From DTDR01 sp964505415 (lineage in GTDB: Bacteria; Hydrothermota; Tepidihabitantia; Tepidihabitantales; DTDR01): 64,000 nt of DNA. The stretch covers positions 1-64,000 of the forward strand of contig CAZDHW010000003.1 in NCBI GenBank assembly GCA_964505415.1. The letters are read 5' to 3'. Below, piece after piece: positions 17,793-26,314 of this stretch (position 1 is its first letter; each line of letters begins with the position of its first letter). A program made the translations under genes and the position numbers. The notes under the pieces are model-generated. The model made no database searches and was not told the origin of the DNA. It saw only the letters and a list, made by a program, of their open reading frames with translations.

Positions 17793-19103
17793 AATAATTA
17801 AGAAGAGAGCAAAGAAAAAGGCAAATTCCTTTTTGAGTTTGATTAAGGGAAAAATCTGGGAAAAATAATGGATTAAAATGATTAGGATTTTTATTAAGAA
17901 ATTTAAAGTTTGAGAAAAGATAAGGGCAAAGAAAGGGAAAAAGAAGTTAAAGAAAAGCACCAAAAGAATTAGCGGTAAAATCAAGGCAACCAATGGGAGA
18001 ACAATAAGATTAGCAATAATTGGAGCAGTTGGTAAGGCTTTAAAAGAATAGATAATCACTGGTGCGGTAGCTAAATAGGCCGATAAAGAGATAAGCAAGG
18101 GTTCAAAAAGATATTTTTTTAAGAACTGATTTTTAATTTTTAAAAAGTTTTTCGCTAAAGGGTAAAAATATAAAATTCCAAAAGTGGCTAAGAAAGAAAG
18201 TAAAAAACTGATATTAAATAAATTTAAAGGTGAAAATAGAAAGATTAATATTCCAGCATTCAAAAGATTATTTAACGGTAAAGTTTTTCGCTTTAAAAAA
18301 TAAGAAAGGGTAACAAAGAGAAACATTAAACCGGCTCTTAAAATTGAAGGGCGGAAAGAGCAGAGACCAGCATAAATAAAAAGAATAATTATTAAAAGAA
18401 AATAACGATAGGAAAAAGGAATTCTTAAAATACTTAAAAATAAAAGTGAAACAAAAGCCAGAATGTGAATATGAAGTCCAGAAACGGCTAAAAGATGATA
18501 AAGACCAGTTTTTTTAAAATCTTCTTTTATTTTGCTATCTAATTCTTTTTTATCACCAAGAAAAATCCCTAAAACAATCGCGGCATTTTCTTTTTCTAAA
18601 TATTTATAAAATATCTTTGTTATTGCTTTTTTTATTTTTTCAAAAATTTTTATTTCTTTCTTTTTCTCTTCTTTCAATAAGAAAAAATCATTAACCAAAT
18701 AAAGATTTTGCTTGGTCAATTTTCCATAAAATATTATTTCTTTGTCAATGTCGAAATTTTCTTTTGTTTTCCAAAAAGCCTTTTCGTTGATAAAATAAAA
18801 ATTATCATGATGGTAATATTCGGTTAATTCCAAATAATAACTTCCTTTATGTTTTCCCTTAATTTTCCCTTTAAAAATACCTTCTTCAATCTTTATCTTT
18901 TTGGGTAATAAAAGAGAGTGATAGAAGCTTGAAGCAAGAAAAAAAAGAAGATAATAAAGAGAGGCTTGTTTTTTAAAACAAAAATAAAGAAAGGGTAAAA
19001 TTAATAAAATAAAGAAAGGCTTAAAATTTATTATCGTAGCAAAAAGAATAGAAAAAATTAATAAAAGGAAGATTTTAAAGGATGGAAAAGAAAAATTATT
19101 CAA
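17748..19103 (-). CDS. comEC: ComEC/Rec2 DNA-uptake channel, short form
   Basis: ComEC forms the inner-membrane channel for single-stranded DNA in natural transformation. The 451-residue protein has N-terminal membrane segments, an OB-like periplasmic domain (about 70-150, IKGKHKGSYYLELTEYY) and the Competence domain with its signature GLYHLLAVSGLHIHI followed by about seven helices. The C-terminal metallo-beta-lactamase domain of long ComEC proteins is missing. The start is TTG at 19101-19103, one base after the miaA stop, so translation is coupled. Its 3' end runs 45 nt into the DIP-synthase gene on the other strand. Confidence 0.88.
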   Translation of the reverse strand: MNNFSFPSFKIFLLLIFSILFATIINFKPFFILLILPFLYFCFKKQASLYYLLFFLASSFYHSLLLPKKIKIEEGIFKGKIKGKHKGSYYLELTEYYHHDNFYFINEKAFWKTKENFDIDKEIIFYGKLTKQNLYLVNDFFLLKEEKKKEIKIFEKIKKAITKIFYKYLEKENAAIVLGIFLGDKKELDSKIKEDFKKTGLYHLLAVSGLHIHILAFVSLLFLSILRIPFSYRYFLLIIILFIYAGLCSFRPSILRAGLMFLFVTLSYFLKRKTLPLNNLLNAGILIFLFSPLNLFNISFLLSFLATFGILYFYPLAKNFLKIKNQFLKKYLFEPLLISLSAYLATAPVIIYSFKALPTAPIIANLIVLPLVALILPLILLVLFFNFFFPFFALIFSQTLNFLIKILIILIHYFSQIFPLIKLKKEFAFFFALFLIILIFLSESFYQKNPY

Positions 19104-19104
19104 T

Positions 19105-20016
19105 TTATAACAATTGGTGATTTTTTAAAATATTTTCTATTTTAGAAAAACTTTCTTCTAAGGAATCGTTGATTACCCAATAGGGAATATTTTCCTTTTT
19201 AAACCAGGTAAGCTGCCTCTTTGCATAATTGCGGGTATTTTTCTTTGCCAAAGAGAGCATTGCTTCTTTAGTTAACTTCCCTTTAAGATAGGCAATTACT
19301 TCTAAATAGCCGATAGTTTTTAAACCTGGTGAATTCTCGTCGTAACCCATTTTTAAAAGCCTTTCTACCTCTTCAATGAGTCCCATTTCAATCATCTTTT
19401 CAAACCGTTCGTTTATTCTTTGATATAAAACTTTTCTTTCTAAATTAATTCCAATATAGAGGGGTTGAAATTTACTTTCTTTTTTTTGGGTAATAAAATC
19501 GGAAAAAGGTTTTTTTGTTAAATAATAAATTTCTAAAGCCCGAATAATTCGCTGTTTATCGTGGGGATGGATTCTTTCGGCACTTAATTTATCCACTTTT
19601 TTTAATTCTTCATAAAGAAGGGATAAGGGTTTCTTTTGTAGTTCTTCTCTTAAATTCCGATTAACTTCGGGAGCAGGAAAAAAGGGAGAAAATAGGGCTT
19701 TAAAATAAAGACCGCTGCCACCCACCATTAAAAATCTTTTATTTTTTTCTTTTAAATCCTCAATTATTTTGGCGGTTTCTTGAGCATATTGGTGGGCCGA
19801 ATAATATTTATCCGGAGTGATAATATCAATCATATAAAACTCATATTTTTCTCTTATCTCTTTAGGTGGTTTTGCGGTGCCGATATCTAAATATTTATAA
19901 ATCTGGCGAGAGTCACAGGAGATAATAGCAAAATTATACCTTTCAGCAAATAAAAGGGCTAAATCAGTTTTGCCAACACCGGTAGGTCCGCAAAGGCAAG
20001 GGACTAAAATTTTCAC
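19105..20016 (-). CDS. miaA: tRNA dimethylallyltransferase
   Basis: MiaA adds a dimethylallyl group to A37 of tRNAs reading codons that begin with U. The 303-residue protein has the P-loop GPTGVGKTDLAL, SCDSRQIYKYLDIGTAKP, HPHDKQRIIRALEIY and TRNYAKRQLTWFKKE. Length is normal. Start is GTG at 20014-20016, 6 nt after a TAAAAT -10 box with no SD, so probably leaderless. It is followed immediately by comEC in the same unit. Confidence 0.95.
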   Translation of the reverse strand: MKILVPCLCGPTGVGKTDLALLFAERYNFAIISCDSRQIYKYLDIGTAKPPKEIREKYEFYMIDIITPDKYYSAHQYAQETAKIIEDLKEKNKRFLMVGGSGLYFKALFSPFFPAPEVNRNLREELQKKPLSLLYEELKKVDKLSAERIHPHDKQRIIRALEIYYLTKKPFSDFITQKKESKFQPLYIGINLERKVLYQRINERFEKMIEMGLIEEVERLLKMGYDENSPGLKTIGYLEVIAYLKGKLTKEAMLSLAKKNTRNYAKRQLTWFKKENIPYWVINDSLEESFSKIENILKNHQLL

Positions 20017-20022
20017 GTGATA

Positions 20023-20050
20023 ATTTTAAGAAAACTTCTAAAATTTTCAA
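20023..20050 (-). promoter_or_regulatory. Promoter of miaA-comEC (leaderless start)
   Basis: Minus strand: TTGAAA (20045-20050), 16 nt, TAAAAT (20023-20028), 6 nt, GTG. Divergent from the EndoQ promoter; the two -35 boxes are 6 nt apart. Confidence 0.6.
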
Positions 20051-20056
20051 AGTTAT

Positions 20057-20084
20057 TTGAAAAATTTATCTAATTAGTTATAAT
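20057..20084 (+). promoter_or_regulatory. Promoter of the EndoQ gene (leaderless start)
   Basis: TTGAAA (20057-20062), 16 nt, TATAAT (20079-20084), 8 nt, ATG. No SD. Confidence 0.65.
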
Positions 20085-20092
20085 AAATATCT

Positions 20093-21325
20093 ATGGTTAT
20101 TGCTGATTTCCATATCCATTCATTATATTCCCGAGCAACCAGTCGCGATATGGAAATAAAAAAATTGGTTGAGTATGCTAAATACAAAGGAATAAAGATT
20201 TTAGGCACCGGTGATTTTACCCATCCGGAATGGTTTAAGATTTTAAAAAAAGAGTTAAAAGAAATAGAAGAAATTGGTTTAGCCGAAAAAGAGGGGATAT
20301 ATTTTATCTTACAAACAGAAGTAAGTAATATTTATCAACAGGATGGGAAGTTAAGAAGAATCCATAATTTAATTTATACCCCTTCTTTTAAAAAGGCAGA
20401 AGAAATAAGCAAGTTTTTAGCAAAATATGGTGAATTAGGAAGCGATGGGCGCCCCACCTTAAATCTTTCTTCTTATGATATGTTAAGTTTTATTAAAGAG
20501 ATTGATGAGGATGCTTTTATTGTCCCAGCCCACATTTGGACGCCCCATTTTTCCCTTTTTGGCAGTGTGGCGGGTTTTGATTCTATTGAAGAATGTTTTT
20601 TAGATTTAACTAAAGAAATCTTTGCCTTAGAAACTGGTCTCTCCTCTGATCCCAAGATGAATTGGCGACTTTCTTCCTTAGATAATTTTACTTTGATCTC
20701 TAATTCTGATGCCCATTCACCCCAAAAAATTGGCAGGGAAGCCAATGTTTTTGAGATTTCAAAAATCAGTTATTACGAAATTAAAGATGTTTTGAAAAAT
20801 AAAGATAAAAAAAGATTTCTATTTACGATTGAATTTTTCCCCGAAGAGGGAAAATACCATTATGATGGTCATCGTAATTGTAATTTAAGATTATCGCCAA
20901 AAGAAAGTATTTTAAATAACGACATCTGTCCTGTCTGTGGGAAAAAGGTAACAGTTGGAGTTTTACACCGGGTAGAACTTTTGGCTGACCGGGAAGAAGG
21001 TTTTGTGCCGGAAAATGCCATTCCCTTTAAAAATTTAATTCCCCTTGATGAGATAATTGCGGAAGCCCTAAATGTTTCTAAGGAAAGCGCGGCGGTTAAA
21101 AACCTTTATTTAGAAATGGTAAAAAAGATTGCTCCGGAATTTGAAATTTTGTTGAATGTGCCGGTGGAAGAGATAAAGAAAAATTATTTAAAAATTGGCG
21201 AAGGCATTGAAAAGATGCGGAAAGGAGAAGTTAAAATTTTGCCCGGTTATGACGGAGTTTTTGGCGAAATAAGGATTTTTGAAAAGAAAGAAGAGAAAAA
21301 AGAAGAGCAAAGAACACTTTTTTAA
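20093..21325 (+). CDS. Endonuclease Q-like PHP-domain DNA repair nuclease
   Basis: EndoQ nicks DNA 5' of deaminated bases (uracil, hypoxanthine, xanthine) and abasic sites. The 410-residue protein has the PHP metal motifs DFHIHSLYSRATSRDM, GTGDFTHPEW, VPAHIWTPHFSLFGS and SNSDAHSP, and a zinc-finger-like HRNCNLRLSP...CPVCGKKVTVGVLHRVELLADR, all typical of EndoQ. The extreme C-terminus EEQRTLF resembles a sliding-clamp-binding tail (QxxLF), fitting known clamp recruitment of archaeal EndoQ. It is followed 13 nt later by the COG2403 gene with its own SD. The start is ATG 8 nt after TATAAT. Confidence 0.88.
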   Translation: MVIADFHIHSLYSRATSRDMEIKKLVEYAKYKGIKILGTGDFTHPEWFKILKKELKEIEEIGLAEKEGIYFILQTEVSNIYQQDGKLRRIHNLIYTPSFKKAEEISKFLAKYGELGSDGRPTLNLSSYDMLSFIKEIDEDAFIVPAHIWTPHFSLFGSVAGFDSIEECFLDLTKEIFALETGLSSDPKMNWRLSSLDNFTLISNSDAHSPQKIGREANVFEISKISYYEIKDVLKNKDKKRFLFTIEFFPEEGKYHYDGHRNCNLRLSPKESILNNDICPVCGKKVTVGVLHRVELLADREEGFVPENAIPFKNLIPLDEIIAEALNVSKESAAVKNLYLEMVKKIAPEFEILLNVPVEEIKKNYLKIGEGIEKMRKGEVKILPGYDGVFGEIRIFEKKEEKKEEQRTLF

Positions 21326-21338
21326 AAGGGAGAAAATT

Positions 21339-22673
21339 ATGAGAGAAAGAAAAAAAGTTATTATTATGGGAGCCGGTGGTCGGGATTTCCATAATTTTAA
21401 TCTCTTTTTTAAAAATAACCCGGATTACGAAGTTGTGGCTTTTACTCAAACCCAGATTCCCGAAATTGAAGGACGGGTGTATCCGAAAGAACTTGCGGGT
21501 GAACTTTATCCGGATGGTATCCCTTTATATTCCGAAAATGAACTTATTGATCTCATAAAAGAGAAAGATGTTTCCTTAGTAGTATTTGCCTATTCGGATG
21601 TGGATTATAAATATGTTATGGAAAGAGCGGAAAAGGTTTTGGCTGCTGGTGCTTCTTTTATGTTTCTTGGTCCTAAAGAAACAATGTTAGCAAGCCAAAA
21701 ACCGGTTATTGCTATTTGTGCGGTGAGAACCGGTGCCGGTAAAAGTCCATTGACGAGAAAGATTTGTGAAATTTTAAGAAAGAAAAATATTAATTTTTGT
21801 GTCGTGAGGCATCCAATGGCTTATGGTGATTTCCAAAGGCAGGCAGTTCAAAAATTTCAGAAGTTAGAAGATTTAGATTTTTATAAGGCAACAATTGAAG
21901 AAAGAGAAGAATACGAACCCCATATCAAAATGGGTAATACGGTCTTTGCTGGTGTGGATTATGAAGGTATTTTAAGAAAAGCCGAAGAAGAATTTTCCTT
22001 AATTGTTTGGGATGGTGGTAATAACGACTTTCCCTTTTTTAAACCCGACCTTTTATTTGTTGTTTGCGACCCTTTAAGAGCCGGTAACGAAGCAGAATCC
22101 CATCCAGGTTTTGCCTTATTCCAAATGGCCGATGTTTTGTGTATTTCCAAAGTCTCTTCGGCTACGAAAGAGGAATTAAAAATTTTAAAAGAAAATATTA
22201 AAAAATATAATAATAAAGCCGAAATAATAATGGCCGATTTAGTTCCCCAATTAAAGGATAAAGAAATAAAAGTTAAAAAGAAAAAGAAAGCGATAGTGGT
22301 GGAAGATGGGCCGACAACTACTCATGGTGGTATGGCTTTTGGTGCCGGCTATTTGTCTGCGAAAAAATTAGGGCTTAAAATTGAAAAACCCCATAAATAT
22401 GCGGTTGGTATTTATAAAAAGATTTTTAAAGAATATCCCCATTTAGAATATGTTTTACCGGCAATTGGTTATAAAGAAAATCAGATTGAAGATTTGAAAA
22501 GAACCTTAGAAAAGGCAAAAGTTGATTATATAATTTCGGCAACGCCCATTGATTTGAATAGACTTTTTAAATTAGATAAACCGATTATCCATATTGAATA
22601 CTATTTTAAAGAAAAGACAAAGAAATTAGAAAAGATTATTGATAATTTCTTAAAAGAAAAAGGTCTCTTATAA
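21339..22673 (+). CDS. COG2403 family ATP/GTP-binding protein, cyclic 2,3-diphosphoglycerate synthetase-like
   Basis: I chose ATG 21339, preceded by AAGGGAG; the longer frame starting in the EndoQ gene adds only a lysine-rich tail. The 444-residue protein has the family opening KVIIMGAGGRDFHNFNLFF, a Rossmann-like first domain to about 135, then a P-loop CAVRTGAGKSPLTRKI, WDGGNNDFPFF, DPLRAGNEAESHPG and EDGPTTTHGGMAFGAG. This is the family of methanogen cyclic 2,3-diphosphoglycerate synthetase, which makes a thermoprotectant; the substrate in bacterial members is not settled, so that role is tentative. Neighbouring genes do not decide it. Confidence 0.75.
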   Translation: MRERKKVIIMGAGGRDFHNFNLFFKNNPDYEVVAFTQTQIPEIEGRVYPKELAGELYPDGIPLYSENELIDLIKEKDVSLVVFAYSDVDYKYVMERAEKVLAAGASFMFLGPKETMLASQKPVIAICAVRTGAGKSPLTRKICEILRKKNINFCVVRHPMAYGDFQRQAVQKFQKLEDLDFYKATIEEREEYEPHIKMGNTVFAGVDYEGILRKAEEEFSLIVWDGGNNDFPFFKPDLLFVVCDPLRAGNEAESHPGFALFQMADVLCISKVSSATKEELKILKENIKKYNNKAEIIMADLVPQLKDKEIKVKKKKKAIVVEDGPTTTHGGMAFGAGYLSAKKLGLKIEKPHKYAVGIYKKIFKEYPHLEYVLPAIGYKENQIEDLKRTLEKAKVDYIISATPIDLNRLFKLDKPIIHIEYYFKEKTKKLEKIIDNFLKEKGLL

Positions 22674-23126
22674 ATTTTTGGGGTAAGATTTTACTATTTT
22701 TATCGTTAATATATATATGATGAGGAAAAAGATAAAAAGAATAAATAATTTTAAAAATTTTACCAATTTTTCTTTTCTTACCTTAAAATAATTGAAAATC
22801 AATATCACGAAAGGGCTGTCCCCTGGAGAGTTTAGGGAAGAGTCCCCATAAAGGTCAATTAAGGTTTCAAAGGTATTGCTCCTACGCCTCCTAACCCCAA
22901 TTTATTTTTGGATTTTTTTAAAACCTTTAATATTATTTATTAAAAAAATAATATAATATTTTAAAAAGGACTTTGTGAAGAGAAGAAATTGATAAATGAT
23001 GTGAAAAAAGTTTTCGAATTATTATTAGAAGAAAAGATCTTGAACTTTTTTAAAGAGATGTCAGAATCGAGTAAAGTTTTTCTATTGTGATAGTAAAGTT
23101 AGAAAGAGGATAAAAAGGAGGTTTAA
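22674..23126 (+). other. 453-nt region with a GC-rich, structured island (22800-22912)
   Basis: No convincing gene. About 110 nt (22800-22912) is clearly richer in G+C than its AT-rich surroundings and contains competing short stems (CCCT/AGGG, GGGA-AGAG-TCCC), two GTCCCC copies and three AAGGT-type copies. Read on the minus strand it is open for about 35 codons but has no start or SD. It could be a small structured RNA or a copy of a dispersed intergenic repeat. A TATAAT at 22951-22956 and the SD at 23115-23120 serve the next gene. A 33-codon TTG-started frame at about 22990-23090 is not supported. Confidence 0.4.
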
Positions 23127-23408
23127 ATGGGTTTTAAGTATTATAAAAAAGCTGTTATTTTATCCGATGAGGACGGCTCATTGGATAATTTCTTTGAGGA
23201 GTTACGTTGTGAGTATGATCGGAATTTTAATAGGTATTTGCCAGTAAGTAAGAGAGACGAAAGAGTCGAAAAGGAATTTTTAAGAAGATTTTTAGAAGAA
23301 AATAAAGTGGATATGATCATTGTGGAGTATCGTCGAAAGCTTTATATAATAGAAGATTTTTATGATTTTAAGAAGTTTCTAGATTTCTTAGATCGGTATG
23401 AAAAATAA
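23127..23408 (+). CDS. Small hypothetical protein
   Basis: 93 residues, ATG preceded by a consensus AAGGAGG at 7 nt spacing, which is the main reason to accept it. The protein is highly charged, with an acidic helix (SDEDGSLDNFFEELRCEYD) and a C-terminal beta-alpha unit (DMIIVEYRRKLYIIEDFYDFKKFLDFL). No family recognised. It is flanked by the GC-rich island and by a start-less reading frame that looks like a decayed small gene. Confidence 0.6.
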   Translation: MGFKYYKKAVILSDEDGSLDNFFEELRCEYDRNFNRYLPVSKRDERVEKEFLRRFLEENKVDMIIVEYRRKLYIIEDFYDFKKFLDFLDRYEK

Positions 23409-23458
23409 AAGATAAGATTTAATTAATTTAGAAGTATTTTAGAAAGAGAAGTCTTTAG

Positions 23459-23593
23459 AAAGAGGGTAAATTAAAGGAGAAGAGAAAAAAAGTAAAAGAA
23501 TTTTCAAAGGAAGAATTAGAAAGATTAGATAAAGAAATTAAGGAATTAAGAGAACTTGTATTTAAAATGATCAGACTATCTGCCGCGAGTTAA
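23459..23593 (+). pseudogene. Decayed or unusual small coding frame
   Basis: A frame ending in TAA at 23591-23593 encodes a coherent amphipathic helix (EELERLDKEIKELREL followed by VFKMIRLSAAS) but has no ATG, GTG or TTG. AAAGGAG at 23473-23479 is followed directly by AAG where a start could have been. Either the start codon was lost or a non-standard start is used. The helix-only content is reminiscent of short antitoxin or helper proteins, but that is speculation. Confidence 0.3.
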
Positions 23594-23601
23594 ATTTATT
23601 T

Positions 23602-24762
23602 TTACTTCTTCTTAAAGGCAGTGATCGCTCTTAACCTTTTGACAACTTTTATTAAAACTTCAATGGTGTAGTCAATCTCTTCTTTGGTATTTTCTTTTCC
23701 TAAGGAGAATCTAACTGGGGAGTTGATATATTCTATCGGCACATTCATTGCCTTTAAAACATGGGAAGGTTCGGGTTCTCCCGAAGCACAGGCGCTACCA
23801 CTGGCAACGGCTATCCCTTCCAAATCTAAATTAACAAGTAAAGCCTCACCTTCAATATAACCAAAAGAGATATTTGTCGTATTGGGCAGCCTTTTTTCTC
23901 TATGACCATTAATTCTTACATCTTCAATATTTTCCAAAATCTTTTCTTCTAAATAATCCCGCAATTCTTTCATTTTTTTAACATCTTTTTCCATATCCCT
24001 TTGGATAATCTCACAAGCCTTTCCCATTCCCACAATGCCGATAAGGTTTTCGGTTCCCGCTCTTTTTCCTTGTTCGTGATGACCACCATGAATTAAATTT
24101 TCAATTTTTACCCCTTCTTTAATATATAAAACCCCAACACCTTTGGGCGCATGAATTTTATGACCCGAGATGGTTAATAAATCAACACCCAATTCTTTTA
24201 CATCCAATTTAATTTTACCACAAGAAGCAACCGCATCGGTATGAAAATAGATATCATAATTTTTTAAAATCTCCGAAATTTCTTTTATCGGTTGTAAAGT
24301 TCCCACTTCATTATTAGAATGCATTACCGAAACTAAAATGGTCTCTTTTTTTATTGCCTTTTTGAGATAATCAATATCAACAATTCCGTATTCGTCAACC
24401 GGTAAAAAAGTAATCTCAAAGCCAAAATCTTTTAAGGCTAAACAGGAATTTAAAACTGAAGAATGTTCAATTGCCGAAGTGATTATGTGGTTCCCCTTAT
24501 CACGGTTGGCAAAGGCAATTCCTTTTATTGCCCAATTACAAGATTCAGTGCCACCAGAAGTAAAGAAAATCCTATCGGGTTTTGTGTTCAAAGATTCCGC
24601 CACTTTTCTGCGCGCCTCTTCTATTGCTTCTCTTGTCTCCCGACCAAAAGAATGTAAATTAGAAGGGTTACCAAACTTTTCTTCTAAAAAGGGCATAATT
24701 GCTTTTACTACTTCTTTGTCAATAGGTGTGGTTGAATTATAATCTAAATAAACTCTTCTCAT
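23602..24762 (-). CDS. nifS: Cysteine desulfurase (NifS/IscS type)
   Basis: This PLP enzyme converts cysteine to alanine and a protein-bound persulfide for Fe-S clusters and tRNA thiolation. The 386-residue protein has YLDYNSTTPID, FTSGGTESCNWAIKG, EHSSVL, HSNNEVGTLQPI, FHTDAVASCGK, the PLP lysine in SGHKIHAPKGVGVLY, RAGTEN and the persulfide cysteine loop ASGSACASGEPEPSHV. Class I IscS/NifS features are complete. SD GGAGG precedes the ATG. No scaffold gene (iscU/nifU) follows; lspA lies downstream of the start side on the same strand, 45 nt upstream of this gene. Confidence 0.95.
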   Translation of the reverse strand: MRRVYLDYNSTTPIDKEVVKAIMPFLEEKFGNPSNLHSFGRETREAIEEARRKVAESLNTKPDRIFFTSGGTESCNWAIKGIAFANRDKGNHIITSAIEHSSVLNSCLALKDFGFEITFLPVDEYGIVDIDYLKKAIKKETILVSVMHSNNEVGTLQPIKEISEILKNYDIYFHTDAVASCGKIKLDVKELGVDLLTISGHKIHAPKGVGVLYIKEGVKIENLIHGGHHEQGKRAGTENLIGIVGMGKACEIIQRDMEKDVKKMKELRDYLEEKILENIEDVRINGHREKRLPNTTNISFGYIEGEALLVNLDLEGIAVASGSACASGEPEPSHVLKAMNVPIEYINSPVRFSLGKENTKEEIDYTIEVLIKVVKRLRAITAFKKK

Positions 24763-24807
24763 CTTACCTCCAATTTTCTATAAAGATAATAAAAAAATAA
24801 TAATTTT

Positions 24808-25263
24808 TCAATTATTTTTTTCTTTGGTGGTAAATAAAAGAATGAAGATACCGACAACAATAAAGAAATCGGCAAAATTATAAGTAGGCCAACGAAGATT
24901 TTTAATTCCCATATCAATAAAATCAGTTACTTTGCCATAGATAATTCTTTCGCTAACATTGCCAATCGCTCCACCCAGAATAAGTCCGTAAGCCAATTGG
25001 TGGATTTTACTTTTACCTTTAAGACCAAAAAGTAAGAGTAAGATAAGCCCGATAATCGGCAAAATATAATGGAGTTTTTCTATTTTAAAAGAGATAGAAA
25101 AAATTCCGTAAGGGTTAAAAACTAAATAAAAACGGAGATAATCACCGATAATATTTAAACCTTGGGGATAATTTACCAAATAATTTTTGGCCCAAGATTT
25201 CGTTAAATAGTCTATTAAAAAGGCAAAGATGATTGTCAGAAAAAGAATTTTTTTATTTTTCAA
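24808..25263 (-). CDS. lspA: Lipoprotein signal peptidase (signal peptidase II)
   Basis: LspA removes signal peptides from prolipoproteins in the inner membrane, consistent with the many lipobox proteins in this window. 151 residues with four membrane segments and both catalytic aspartate motifs: GGAIGNVSERIIYGKVTDFIDM and PTYNFADFFIVVG. The expected FNPYGIF region (usually FN.G.AFG) is recognisable. Its start overlaps the upstream zinc-ribbon gene by 11 nt. Confidence 0.92.
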   Translation of the reverse strand: MKNKKILFLTIIFAFLIDYLTKSWAKNYLVNYPQGLNIIGDYLRFYLVFNPYGIFSISFKIEKLHYILPIIGLILLLLFGLKGKSKIHQLAYGLILGGAIGNVSERIIYGKVTDFIDMGIKNLRWPTYNFADFFIVVGIFILLFTTKEKNN

Positions 25264-26194
25264 TGATTTTTTCTAATTTTTCTAAATCTTCTTTTTCAAA
25301 AACCCTTATCCGATAATGTTTGGCAAAATGAAGGGCATCTGCTGACAATTTCGGTAAAGCCACCAAGATGACATCGGCAGCATTAACATCGTAAGCCTTC
25401 GCATAAAGTTTGATAACTTCTTCCGCTGGTACCTCTTCTTCGGCAACGGCAAAACCAACGACAATTCGGTGTTCCAAAGGTCCGCTTTTTTTAGTAGCTA
25501 AAATATCAATCTCGTGTTCAGCGCCACTCCGACCATCAATTTTCACTCCTTCTTGGACTTCGTATCCCTGACTTTTGAGAAATTCAACAATTTTCTCTTT
25601 GGGTAAAGCTTTTGACTTAAGATTGCTTATTGCTTCTTCGTTTAGTTGATAAGAAAAAAGATAAATCTCTTTAAGATTTTCTTTTTCAATCTTAGCCCCA
25701 CATTTTTGGCAGTGCCAAAATTCTTTCGGTTCTTTGAAATATTCTTCACAATCCTGGCATTGATAAAAGGCAGGATAAAATTTATAATCTTCTTCAATTA
25801 TTTTTAATTCCTGGAGACATTTAGGACAACGCAAGTTTTTTCCGTCTTGAAAGGTTTCTAATCTCCCTAAATAACCGCAATTGTGTTCAATCGCTTTCAT
25901 TTTTAAAACAAAAGCCGAACCACATTTGGGACAAAAGGTTTCGTATTTTAATTCGTCGCTATTACAGATTGGGCAGAGAAATAATTTCCCTTTAAAACTT
26001 TTTTTTAAATAACCTAAACGGGCAAGGTCTTCAATGAGATAAATAGTTGTCAATGGGGGTTTATTCAGAATCTCTTCGGCTTCCGGATAGCGATACAATT
26101 TTTCACAGGTGGGATCAAATTTCGGATTTAATTCACCATTTTTCTTTTCTATCAGCTGCTGGAAAAGTTTCCATATCCGTTCGTCTTTAAACAT
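25253..26194 (-). CDS. Zinc-ribbon (TackOD1-like) protein with nuclease-fold-like C-terminus
   Basis: Residues about 65-175 hold four to five CxxC zinc ribbons arranged as in the TackOD1 output domain (CPICNSDELKYETFCPKCGS, IEHNCGYLG, LRCPKCLQEL, YQCQDCEEYF, WHCQKCGAK). Residues about 200-313 look like a restriction-endonuclease/Mrr-like or AAA-adjacent fold (GRSGAEHEIDILATK, VVGFAVAEEEVPAEEVIKLYAKAYD), with candidate acidic residues E and D in AEHEIDIL. Function unknown; DNA or nucleotide-signal sensing is a guess from domain type. TATAAT and GGAG lie upstream of the ATG. lspA overlaps its end by 11 nt. Confidence 0.65.
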   Translation of the reverse strand: MFKDERIWKLFQQLIEKKNGELNPKFDPTCEKLYRYPEAEEILNKPPLTTIYLIEDLARLGYLKKSFKGKLFLCPICNSDELKYETFCPKCGSAFVLKMKAIEHNCGYLGRLETFQDGKNLRCPKCLQELKIIEEDYKFYPAFYQCQDCEEYFKEPKEFWHCQKCGAKIEKENLKEIYLFSYQLNEEAISNLKSKALPKEKIVEFLKSQGYEVQEGVKIDGRSGAEHEIDILATKKSGPLEHRIVVGFAVAEEEVPAEEVIKLYAKAYDVNAADVILVALPKLSADALHFAKHYRIRVFEKEDLEKLEKIIEK

Positions 26195-26314
26195 AAAATT
26201 CTCCGATAGATATTTTATTATAGTTTATTTTGAAGAAATGTCAATAAGAAAAGAAAAAAATATCTTTTTGAAATAAAAGGATTTAAAAAAATAAAAATTT
26301 TGAAAAGTTTAAGG

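Noticed and set aside
22990..23092. 33-codon TTG frame before the gene at 23127
   Set aside because: Coherent helix-like content but no convincing SD and too short to support.
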